Positions 8,173 to 22,439 of a stretch of 47,221 nt of DNA are shown piece after piece. The translations under genes and the position numbers were made by a program. The stretch is from an uncultured Collinsella sp. (GTDB lineage: Bacteria; Actinomycetota; Coriobacteriia; Coriobacteriales; Coriobacteriaceae). Numbering within the stretch: the first letter of the stretch is position 1; every line of letters begins with the position of its first letter. The notes under the pieces were generated by a model. That model was not told the DNA's origin and ran no database searches. It saw nothing but the letters and a program-made list of their open reading frames with translations. The stretch covers positions 1 to 47,221 of the forward strand of contig CABRFZ010000018.1 of the NCBI GenBank assembly GCA_902470365.1, given 5' to 3'.

Positions 8173-8835
8173 TTAGATTTTTGTTTGAGCGTGGACGCCC
8201 AGACGTTTCAGAACGCCTCGCCAGATCGGCGCGGGCATGGCTGGCTCGGCGCAAACCATGCCGTCGGCGTCGACGTTGGCGGCATTGCCGCCGCCAAGTC
8301 GCTGTGCATGCTCGACGGAGCAGCCCATGCGCACAGCGCCCACAAGCTTATCTATCGCCTCCGAAAATGGTCGGCGCAAGAGGCCCATGCGTGGGGAATG
8401 GCGAAGCGCTGCGATGCCGCTGCCGGCGCAGATGGCAACGCCGCCACACCACAATTGGTCATGGCGCTCACATGCCTTGTGCAGACGAACGGCGGTCCCG
8501 CGCGCCTGCTCAGCGCCCTCTTGTGCAGCTCGAATCGCGGCATAGACACGCGTTCCCGTACCGCCAACGCGCTCAAGCGCCTGCTCGATAGCTGTCAACG
8601 TCTCATCGTCAGCCACATCTTCAATGGCCAGCACGATGCCGTCTGCAACGTTGTCGGCATCATCCGCCTCCAAATCAACCGGGCGGGGGAGTGCGGTGCC
8701 GGAAAGTTGAGCATAGGCGGCGATGGCATCCTGCAGGTCCCAGAGCAAAAAATCAAGATCGGCGCTATTGGGAATACTGATATACGCAATGGTGTGCAGT
8801 GTTTTTGGTACGTCGCCGCGCGCGGTCGTCTCCAT
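8173..8835 (-). CDS. Unknown protein, possibly flavodoxin-fold oxidoreductase-like
   Basis: 220 residues. I do not recognise it firmly. The N-terminus (KTLHTIAYISIPNSADLDFLLWDLQDAI) resembles the first strand and helix of a Rossmann-like fold. The later WCGGVAICAGSGIAALRHSPRM followed by PFSEAIDKLVGAV resembles the segment YGGGLGIGGGG-P-M-N-LDKAL seen in putative NADPH-dependent flavoprotein reductases. Both are weak similarities from memory. The start is well supported by AAAGGAG six bases upstream. The region just upstream is shared with the divergent aminotransferase promoter. Confidence 0.6.
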   Translation of the reverse strand: METTARGDVPKTLHTIAYISIPNSADLDFLLWDLQDAIAAYAQLSGTALPRPVDLEADDADNVADGIVLAIEDVADDETLTAIEQALERVGGTGTRVYAAIRAAQEGAEQARGTAVRLHKACERHDQLWCGGVAICAGSGIAALRHSPRMGLLRRPFSEAIDKLVGAVRMGCSVEHAQRLGGGNAANVDADGMVCAEPAMPAPIWRGVLKRLGVHAQTKI

Positions 8836-8928
8836 GCCATCTCCTTTCCGGCTTGTTTCCGTTTAGGTTACACCGTCTGGTGGCGCCCCGCCGCGCTATC
8901 CTAGTGCAACCCTTACGAAAGGAACGCC

Positions 8929-10065
8929 ATGCGTCTGCCCATGAATACCTCGCTTGCCATGCTCAAGCCCTCCGGTATCCGCCGGATTAACGCGCTCGCC
9001 GCCCGGCATCCGGGGTGCATCGCGCTCGCGCTCGGCGAGCCCGATTTTCCCACGCCCGATGTGATTAGCGCCGAGGTGACCGCCGCACTGGACCGCGGTG
9101 ACACGCACTATCCGCCCAACAACGGTCGCCCCGCCCTGCGTGAGGCGTTATCTGCCTACATGGGGGACGCGGGCCTTACGTTTTCGGCCGACGAGGTCAT
9201 CCTAACCGACGGCGCGACCGAGGCCCTGTCGGCAGCATTCATGGCTATGCTCAACCCCGGCGACGAGGTCATCATCCCCACGCCGGCCTTTGGCCTGTAC
9301 GAGAGCATTGTCGTGGCCAATCACGCCAAAGCGGTCTTTTTGGATACGGAGCCTGCGCAATTCCAGATTGACGAGGACGCACTTCGTGCTTGCGTGACGC
9401 CGGCGACCAAGGCCATCGTCATCTGCACGCCCAACAATCCTACGGGCTGCATCCTCGACGCGGCATCGCTCGACGCCGTGGCGCGCGTAGCGGAGCAGGC
9501 GGGCATCTACGTAATCTGCGACGACGTATATAACCGCCTAGTCTACGTGGATGGCTACGAGCGCTTTGCCCAGCGCCACCCGGAACTGCGTGAGCAGACG
9601 GTAGTCATCGAGAGCTTCTCCAAGCCCTGGGCCATGACCGGCTGGCGCTTGGGCTGGCTCGCAGCGGCAATCCCCGTCATCGCCGAGATCGCAAAAGCCC
9701 ACCAATACCTAGTATCGAGTGCTGTCTCCTTCGAAATGGACGCCGCAGCCCGAGCCCTGACCGTCGACCCAACCCCCATGCTCAAAGTCTACCGAGCCCG
9801 TCGCGAACGCGTGCTCGCAGCTTTAGACGCCATGGGCCTCGACGTAGTAGAGCCCGCAGGAGCCTTCTACACTTTCCCGAGCATCAAAAAGTTCGGCCTA
9901 ACCAGCGAAGCTTTCTGCATCAAAGCCATCAAAGAAGCAAACGTAGCCCTAGTCCCGGGCGACTGTTTCGGCACCGAAGGCCACATCCGCCTAAGCTACT
10001 GCGTCTCCGACAAAGACCTAGACGAAGGACTAGCCCGCCTGTCCAACTTCGTTTCAACCCTGTAG
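8929..10065 (+). CDS. Class I/II aminotransferase, PLP-dependent
   Basis: 378 residues, normal for aspartate/aromatic-type class I aminotransferases. The PLP lysine is Lys232 in SFSKPWAMTGWRLGW; the preceding CTPNNPTG and CDDVYNRL are the other cofactor-binding motifs. It transfers the amino group between an amino acid and a 2-oxo acid in the cytoplasm; the natural substrate cannot be decided. The ATG follows GAAAGGAA. From about position 9690 to the stop, third positions shift strongly toward A and C (many CTA, GTA, CCA, CGA, GAA codons), unlike the first two-thirds, yet the protein stays continuous and family-like. The first foldback element begins about 45 bp after its stop. Confidence 0.9.
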   Translation: MRLPMNTSLAMLKPSGIRRINALAARHPGCIALALGEPDFPTPDVISAEVTAALDRGDTHYPPNNGRPALREALSAYMGDAGLTFSADEVILTDGATEALSAAFMAMLNPGDEVIIPTPAFGLYESIVVANHAKAVFLDTEPAQFQIDEDALRACVTPATKAIVICTPNNPTGCILDAASLDAVARVAEQAGIYVICDDVYNRLVYVDGYERFAQRHPELREQTVVIESFSKPWAMTGWRLGWLAAAIPVIAEIAKAHQYLVSSAVSFEMDAAARALTVDPTPMLKVYRARRERVLAALDAMGLDVVEPAGAFYTFPSIKKFGLTSEAFCIKAIKEANVALVPGDCFGTEGHIRLSYCVSDKDLDEGLARLSNFVSTL

Positions 10066-10111
10066 CCCTCAGGGACGCAACACATCAGCCCACCGACCCA
10101 AGCATTATGAG

Positions 10112-10341
10112 TGGGGGCGTCAGCCAACGAAAACCCGGGCTGCCCAAAGTCAACGCAGGCACGCGCCGCCGAAGGCCAGGCGCAAGGTTTTCGTAGATTC
10201 CGCACGAGCCGAAGAGCACTTAATGTGCTCTTCGTGCGAGCCAGGACTTGACCGAGCGAAAACCTTGCGCCTGGCCTTCGGCGGCGCGTGCCGGATGGTG
10301 GAATTGTGTGCAGCCCGGTTTTCCGTTGACCGACGCCGGGG
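10112..10341. repeat. Foldback element, copy A (before rplJ)
   Basis: Perfect 36-bp inverted arms at 10158-10193 and 10257-10292 enclose a 63-nt core (10194-10256). The core carries the inner stem GAAGAGCAC-TTAAT-GTGCTCTTC (10211-10233). Outside the perfect arms the inverted similarity continues, less exactly, between about 10112-10142 and 10309-10341. It therefore takes in the -35 hexamer of the rplJ promoter, and inverted similarity to the -10 is seen at about 10102-10107. The core is shared with copies B (21150-21289) and C (38411-38575); the arms are not. No coding capacity is supported. Confidence 0.9.
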
Positions 10342-10354
10342 TCCCCGCCATAAT
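10326..10354 (+). promoter_or_regulatory. rplJ-rplL promoter
   Basis: TTGACC (10326-10331) and CATAAT (10349-10354) with a 17-bp spacer, placed directly before the L10 leader. The -35 lies within the outer part of foldback copy A. Confidence 0.7.
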
Positions 10355-10365
10355 ACTTTCGGTTC

Positions 10366-10506
10366 ACGCACGAATCCGCTGCCAGAGACAGCCGGTGCAA
10401 ACGGGCATCGCCCGCGAGCTTAATGGGATATCCCGCCAGCCGAGGTGGTCGAGTAGATATGTCTTCTCGCCCCCGTCGCTCATGCAGCGCGGGGGCTTTC
10501 TTTTTG
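10366..10506 (+). ncRNA. L10 leader with intrinsic attenuator
   Basis: The conserved L10-binding leader is recognisable by GCCAGAGACAGCCGG (10381-10395), the GCTTAATGGG segment and the closing CCGCCAGCCGAGG. In other bacteria ribosomal protein L10, with L7/L12, binds this RNA to repress rplJL. It is followed at 10468-10506 by a terminator hairpin (GCCCCCG with GGGGGC) and TTTCTTTTT. The arrangement predicts attenuation: free L10 would favour termination before rplJ. Confidence 0.88.
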
Positions 10507-10570
10507 GACATGCCCCCGTCACGTCCTTGTGGCGGACCGTGCCCGGAAAGAATTCGAGGAGGTGTAATTC

Positions 10571-11092
10571 ATGCCCCAGCAGTACAAAATCGACAAGGTT
10601 GCAGAGATCGAGTCCCGTATCGCCGAGAACGCCGGTCTGTTCGTCGTCAACTACAACGGTCTGACGGTTAAGCAGGCTCAGGAGCTGCGTCATCAGCTTC
10701 GCGAGTGCGGCGCCGAGATGAAGGTCTACAAGAACAACCTGGTCAAGATCGCCCTCAAGAACCAGGAGCAGCCCGAGATCGACGAGATCCTCGCCGGCCC
10801 CGTCGCTTATGTGTTCTACGAGACCGAGCCGGTCGAGGCCGCTAAGGCCCTTAAGGACTTCTCCGCTAAGTCCAAGGGCGTCCTTGAGATCAAGGGCGGT
10901 ATCTCCGACGGCAAGGCCGTTTCCGCTGATGATGTTAAGGCTATCGCCGAGCTGCCCACCAAGGATCAGCTTCTCGGCCAGATCGCCGGTCTCATCTCCG
11001 GTTTCGCTCGCGACATCGCTGTCTGCGTCAACGGCGTTTCCTCTGGTCTCGCTCGTTCGATCCAGCAGGTCTCCGAGCAGAAGGCAGCCTAG
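10571..11092 (+). CDS. rplJ: Ribosomal protein uL10
   Basis: 173 residues. L10 anchors the L7/L12 dimers in the stalk of the large ribosomal subunit. The family N-terminus KIDKVAEIESRIAENAGLFVVNYNGLTV and the mid-segment YKNNLVKIAL are clear, and the C-terminal helix that binds L7/L12 is intact. The ATG follows GAGGAGGTG. It is first in a two-gene rplJ-rplL unit, controlled by the L10 leader upstream. rplK and rplA, often just before rplJ, are not here. Confidence 0.97.
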   Translation: MPQQYKIDKVAEIESRIAENAGLFVVNYNGLTVKQAQELRHQLRECGAEMKVYKNNLVKIALKNQEQPEIDEILAGPVAYVFYETEPVEAAKALKDFSAKSKGVLEIKGGISDGKAVSADDVKAIAELPTKDQLLGQIAGLISGFARDIAVCVNGVSSGLARSIQQVSEQKAA

Positions 11093-11194
11093 TTGCTGTT
11101 TTCACCCGCGGCGGCAACGCCGCACCCCTGGCGCATTCGCGCCGTGTTTTAACTGATCTCCGTGCACAGACACGGAAACCGAAAGGACTTAGAA

Positions 11195-11572
11195 ATGGCT
11201 AAGCTTACCACCGATGAGATCATCGATGCTCTTAAGGAAATGACCCTTCTCGAGGCTTCCGAGCTCGTTAAGGCTATCGAGGACACCTTCGGCGTTTCCG
11301 CCGCTGCTCCTGCCGCTGTTGTCGCCGCTCCCGCTGCTGGCGCTGCTGAGGCCGAGGAGAAGACCGAGTTTGACGTCGTGCTCGAGGGCTTCGGCGACAA
11401 CAAGATCCAGGTCATCAAGGCCGTCCGTGAGCTCACCAACCTTGGCCTGAAGGAGGCCAAGGAGGTCGTCGAGGGCGCTCCCAAGGCTGTTCTCGAGGGT
11501 GCCAAGAAGGAGGACGCCGAGGCTGCCAAGGAGAAGCTCGAGGCTGCTGGCGCTGCTGTCACCCTCAAGTAA
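11195..11572 (+). CDS. rplL: Ribosomal protein bL12 (L7/L12)
   Basis: 125 residues, acidic and alanine-rich. It has the N-terminal dimerisation helices (TTDEIIDALKEMTLLEASELVKAIEDTFGV), an Ala-rich hinge at about 40-55, and the factor-binding C-terminal domain with KIQVIKAVRELTNLGLKEAK. L12 recruits translation GTPases to the ribosome. The ATG at 11195 follows GAAAGGACT. The roughly 100 bp after rplJ contain two small G+C-rich hairpins, and a strong terminator follows the gene. Confidence 0.97.
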   Translation: MAKLTTDEIIDALKEMTLLEASELVKAIEDTFGVSAAAPAAVVAAPAAGAAEAEEKTEFDVVLEGFGDNKIQVIKAVRELTNLGLKEAKEVVEGAPKAVLEGAKKEDAEAAKEKLEAAGAAVTLK

Positions 11573-11602
11573 TCAGGCTTTCTCGCCAGATTTCTTTGCA
11601 GG

Positions 11603-11636
11603 CGGGGTTCGCATTGCGAGCCCCGTCTTTTTTGTT
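11603..11636 (+). terminator. Terminator after rplL
   Basis: GGGGTTCGC pairs with GCGAGCCCC around a three-base loop, then GTCTTTTTT. It separates rplJL from galU. Confidence 0.88.
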
Positions 11637-11762
11637 TTTCGGTCCCTCGACATCGGTAGCTCAAACTGCCGTATTCTGTGATTTGCGTCGTATCGGGTGC
11701 CCTGCCGTTGGGCAATAAAATTGCACCATTCGAGCAATAATTTGCGTTGACCTGCTGAAGAA

Positions 11763-11790
11763 TTGTCTCTGCCTTGTAGCGACATATAGT
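11763..11790 (+). promoter_or_regulatory. Candidate galU promoter
   Basis: TTGTCT (11763-11768) and TATAGT (11785-11790) with a 16-bp spacer, about 95 bp before the galU start. Confidence 0.4.
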
Positions 11791-11886
11791 TCCAGCGGTA
11801 AGATGCTTGGGTATCGCAATTTGGTCTGCGGCTGTGCGCCGCACGCATGGGGCGCTTTTGCGCCTGCGAAAGGATCTTTGAATAAC

Positions 11887-12795
11887 ATGAAGGCAATCAT
11901 CCCCGCCGCCGGTCTTGGCACGCGTTTTCTGCCTGGCACCAAGTGCACGCCCAAAGAGATGCTGCCGGTGCTCGACAAGCCCGTCATTCAGTACGTCGTC
12001 GAGGAGGCGCTCGACCCCGAGGAAGTCGACGACGCCATCATCGTTACATCTCCCGGTAAGCCCGAGCTACTGAACTACTTCCAGCCCGATCGCTCGCTCG
12101 AGAACCTGCTGCGCGAGCGCGGCAAGAACGCCTATGCCGATGCCGTCGCCCACGCTGGCGGTATGCCGGTCGACTTCCGTTATCAGTACGAGCCCAAGGG
12201 CCTCGGCCATGCTATTCGCTCTGCTGCCGACGCCGTGGCAGGGGAGAACTTCCTGGTTCTTCTGGGCGACTACGTTGTGCCTAACCGCGACATCTGCGAC
12301 AAGATGCTCGCCGTTTCCAAGGAGCACGGTGGAGCTTCGGTTATCGCCGTCGCTGCTTGCTCGCCCGAGGAAGTCAGCCGCTACGGCGTTATCGCCGGTG
12401 AGCGCGTCGGTTCGCTCGAGGGTGCCGAGGACGTTGCCGATGCAGAGCCGGGCGCTGTCTGGCGTATCGGCGGTCTGGTCGAGAAGCCCGCTCCCGAGGC
12501 TGCTCCGTCCAACCTGTACATCGTCGGTCGTTACCTGCTGAGCCCGCTGGTTATGGACCTGCTCGCCGATCAGCAGGCCGGCAAGGGCGGCGAGATTCAA
12601 CTCACCGACGCCATGGCCCGTTCGCTCGACCGCGAGGCCATGTACGCTGTCGTCATCGACCCGCTCTCGGGCTACGACACCGGCACTCCCTCTGGCTGGA
12701 TGGCCACCAACGCCCTCATGGCCGCAAGCGATCCTCGCTTTGCCAGCGCCTTCTGGGACGCCATCGACGAGCGCGGCGGCTTGATGCGCAAATAA
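11887..12795 (+). CDS. galU: UTP-glucose-1-phosphate uridylyltransferase
   Basis: 302 residues. The N-terminal MKAIIPAAGLGTRFLPGTK followed by PKEMLPVLDKPVIQYVVEEA is the nucleotide-binding signature of GalU, which makes UDP-glucose for cell-envelope sugars and galactose metabolism. Also present are YQYEPKGLGHAI and the Mg-binding LLGDY. Start at 11887 agrees with family N-termini; the longer open frame from 11803 is leader. It sits between rplL and rpoB with its own terminator on each side, an unusual insertion into the rplJL-rpoBC neighbourhood. Confidence 0.95.
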   Translation: MKAIIPAAGLGTRFLPGTKCTPKEMLPVLDKPVIQYVVEEALDPEEVDDAIIVTSPGKPELLNYFQPDRSLENLLRERGKNAYADAVAHAGGMPVDFRYQYEPKGLGHAIRSAADAVAGENFLVLLGDYVVPNRDICDKMLAVSKEHGGASVIAVAACSPEEVSRYGVIAGERVGSLEGAEDVADAEPGAVWRIGGLVEKPAPEAAPSNLYIVGRYLLSPLVMDLLADQQAGKGGEIQLTDAMARSLDREAMYAVVIDPLSGYDTGTPSGWMATNALMAASDPRFASAFWDAIDERGGLMRK

Positions 12796-12815
12796 GCCTT
12801 CGGGCATCGACATTT

Positions 12816-12849
12816 ACGGGCGCGGACCTCGGTTCGCGCCCGTTTTTTA
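12816..12849 (+). terminator. Terminator after galU
   Basis: ACGGGCGCG pairs with CGCGCCCGT around a ten-base loop, followed by TTTTTAT. Confidence 0.88.
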
Positions 12850-12891
12850 TAAGAGCTGCGATTGCCGGCTCTCTGTTCACAGAAAATATAT

Positions 12892-12903
12892 GAACAGATG
12901 TTC
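12892..12903. promoter_or_regulatory. Possible LexA (SOS) box
   Basis: GAACAGATGTTC fits the Gram-positive LexA pattern GAAC-N4-GTTC and lies next to a second inverted pair (TGTTCA at 12874, TGAACA at 12891). It is 90 bp upstream of the probable rpoB -35. No SOS gene follows, so it may be chance. Confidence 0.3.
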
Positions 12904-12981
12904 GATACACATACATCTACCTGCGTGTTTTCTGCCGAAAAACTTTGCTACTCCAAAAACTCAATCGCGTCAAGGCTTTTC

Positions 12982-13009
12982 TTGCCCAACGGTCGGTACC
13001 TGATAAACT
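12982..13009 (+). promoter_or_regulatory. Candidate rpoBC promoter
   Basis: TTGCCC (12982-12987) and TAAACT (13004-13009) with a 16-bp spacer, about 75 bp upstream of rpoB. Confidence 0.5.
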
Positions 13010-13082
13010 ATTAGGTTGCGATAACTGGCGAAGCTATGCCTCGCCAACCCACCGAGCATTTCCGTGAAGGAGGAAAAACCTG

Positions 13083-16574
<3,492 letters not shown>

Positions 16575-16580
16575 TTGACT

Positions 16581-21056
<4,476 letters not shown>

Positions 21057-21083
21057 TCTCCTAGTACGTTAACCGCCCTTTCA

Positions 21084-21120
21084 AAGATCCGCTTCCCAAC
21101 AGGGGAGCGGATCTTTTTTG
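21084..21120 (+). terminator. Terminator after rpoC
   Basis: AAGATCCGCT pairs with AGCGGATCTT, with CCC/GGGG extending the stem, then TTTTTTG. It lies about 30 bp after the rpoC stop. Confidence 0.9.
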
Positions 21121-21149
21121 TTGAGGAACGTTGCCCCGACGAGCACGTC

Positions 21150-21289
21150 GGATTCCCGGACCGGGCGGCACAGGGGGCTAAGTTTGTCGCGAGTTCCGCA
21201 CGAGCCGGAGGCCACTTAATATGGCCTCCGTGTGAGCCAGGACTGTAGAGCAGCAAACTTAAACAGCGGGCCGCCCGGGCCGGGGATCC
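21150..21289. repeat. Foldback element, copy B (before rpsL)
   Basis: A 67-nt core (21187-21253) is flanked by inverted arms at about 21150-21186 and 21254-21289. Pairing is perfect for the inner eight bases (TAAGTTTG/CAAACTTA), poor in the middle and strong again in GGATTCCCGG..CCGGGCGGC against GCCGCCCGG..CCGGGGATCC. The inner stem is GGAGGCCA/TGGCCTCC (21207-21229). The core matches copies A and C almost base for base outside the stems. The 439 bp between rpoC and rpsL hold this element, the rpoC terminator and the rpsL promoter region, and no gene. Confidence 0.85.
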
Positions 21290-21348
21290 ACCACCGCGCA
21301 CAGGAGGGGATTCCTTTTGTGTAGGCTTTGCGGAAATGTGCTCATTTT

Positions 21349-21374
21349 AGGATACGCCCGGCGGCGTGGTCTGT
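21349..21374 (+). promoter_or_regulatory. Ribosomal-protein promoter box upstream of rpsL
   Basis: GGATACGCCCG-N3-CGTG followed by GTCT. The same box with a good -10 occurs before rplC (38626) and rplB (40491), and a shorter form before rplN (43869). Here its -10 position is degenerate and a separate consensus promoter lies just downstream. Confidence 0.5.
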
Positions 21375-21402
21375 TGACGGCACAGCTTACGGCACGTATC
21401 CT
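21374..21402 (+). promoter_or_regulatory. rpsL promoter
   Basis: TTGACG (21374-21379) and TATCCT (21397-21402) with a 17-bp spacer, 94 bp before rpsL. Confidence 0.7.
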
Positions 21403-21495
21403 ATCGAACTGCGTGTTTCGTAGGGGGATGCTGACCCCTCGATTCAAGCCGTTGCATTTTACAGAAAGCTGGAATCATTCGAGAAGGAGTACGCT

Positions 21496-21873
21496 TTGCC
21501 TACTATTAACCAGCTGGTTCGCCAGGGCCGTCGTTCCGTGCCCAAGAAGTCCAAGAACGCTGCTCTGCAGCACAACTCCCAGAAGCGCGGCGTGTGCACC
21601 CGCGTCTTCACCACGAGCCCCAAGAAGCCGAACTCGGCTCTTCGTAAGGTTGCCCGTGTTCGCCTCGTCAACGGCATCGAAGTTACTGCTTACATCCCGG
21701 GTGAGGGCCACAACCTGCAGGAGCACTCCATCGTGCTCGTCCGCGGCGGTCGTGTCCGTGACCTCCCTGGTGTCCGTTATCACGTCATCCGTGGCGCCTA
21801 CGACGCAGCTCCGGTCCAGAACCGTATGCAGGCCCGTTCCAAGTACGGTGCTAAGCGCCCCAAGGCTAAATAA
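21496..21873 (+). CDS. rpsL: Ribosomal protein uS12
   Basis: 125 residues. It forms part of the decoding centre of the small subunit. The segment SPKKPNSALRKVARVRL contains the Lys at the streptomycin-resistance position in its sensitive form, and PGEGHNLQEHSIVLVRGGRV is the second conserved block. The start is TTG, six bases after AAGGAG; no ATG is available at the right place. First gene of the str operon. Confidence 0.98.
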   Translation: MPTINQLVRQGRRSVPKKSKNAALQHNSQKRGVCTRVFTTSPKKPNSALRKVARVRLVNGIEVTAYIPGEGHNLQEHSIVLVRGGRVRDLPGVRYHVIRGAYDAAPVQNRMQARSKYGAKRPKAK

Positions 21874-21946
21874 GCCAGATAACGTTTTGATACTTTCGCC
21901 GTGTGCCGCCTAAGCGCCGCACGGTAGACACTTAAGGAGATTTCAC

Positions 21947-22420
21947 ATGCCGCGTCGTGCAGCAGCTAATCGTCGTGAGGTTCAGCCTGACGCCGTTTAC
22001 AACAACCGCCTGGTGACTCAGCTCATCAACAAGGTCCTTCTTGACGGCAAGAAGGCCACCGCTGAGCGCATCGTTTACACCGCTTTCGAGATCGTTGCCG
22101 AGAAGTCCGAGGGTGGCGACGCTCTCGCTACCTTCAAGAAGGCTATGGACAACGTCAAGCCCACGCTCGAGGTTAAGCCCAAGCGTGTCGGTGGCGCTAC
22201 CTATCAGGTCCCGATGGAGGTCAACTCCCGTCGTTCCACTGCTCTGGGCATCCGCTGGATCGTCAACTTCTCCCGCGCTCGCAAGGAGAAGACCATGGCC
22301 GAGCGTCTCGCCAACGAGATCCTCGACGCTTCCAACGGCCTGGGCGCTTCCGTCAAGAAGCGTGAGGACGTCTTCAAGATGGCCGAGGCCAACCGCGCGT
22401 TCTCTCACTATCGTTGGTAA
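21947..22420 (+). CDS. rpsG: Ribosomal protein uS7
   Basis: 157 residues, standard length. S7 starts assembly of the 30S head and in many bacteria represses its own operon. The N-terminus MPRRAAANRREVQPDAVYNN and the ending EANRAFSHYRW are typical. The ATG follows AAGGAGATTTCAC. It lies 73 bp after rpsL and 19 bp before fusA, as in the classical str operon. Confidence 0.98.
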   Translation: MPRRAAANRREVQPDAVYNNRLVTQLINKVLLDGKKATAERIVYTAFEIVAEKSEGGDALATFKKAMDNVKPTLEVKPKRVGGATYQVPMEVNSRRSTALGIRWIVNFSRARKEKTMAERLANEILDASNGLGASVKKREDVFKMAEANRAFSHYRW

Positions 22421-22439
22421 GTTAAGGTAAGGAACTAAC

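Noticed and set aside
9690..10065. Chimeric or transferred 3' end of the aminotransferase gene
   Set aside because: The protein remains family-typical to its end; only silent-site usage and skew change, so a fusion is not supported.
16575..16580. TTG start for rpoC directly after the rpoB stop
   Set aside because: It would be only three bases from AAGGAG; the GTG at 16581 is correctly spaced.
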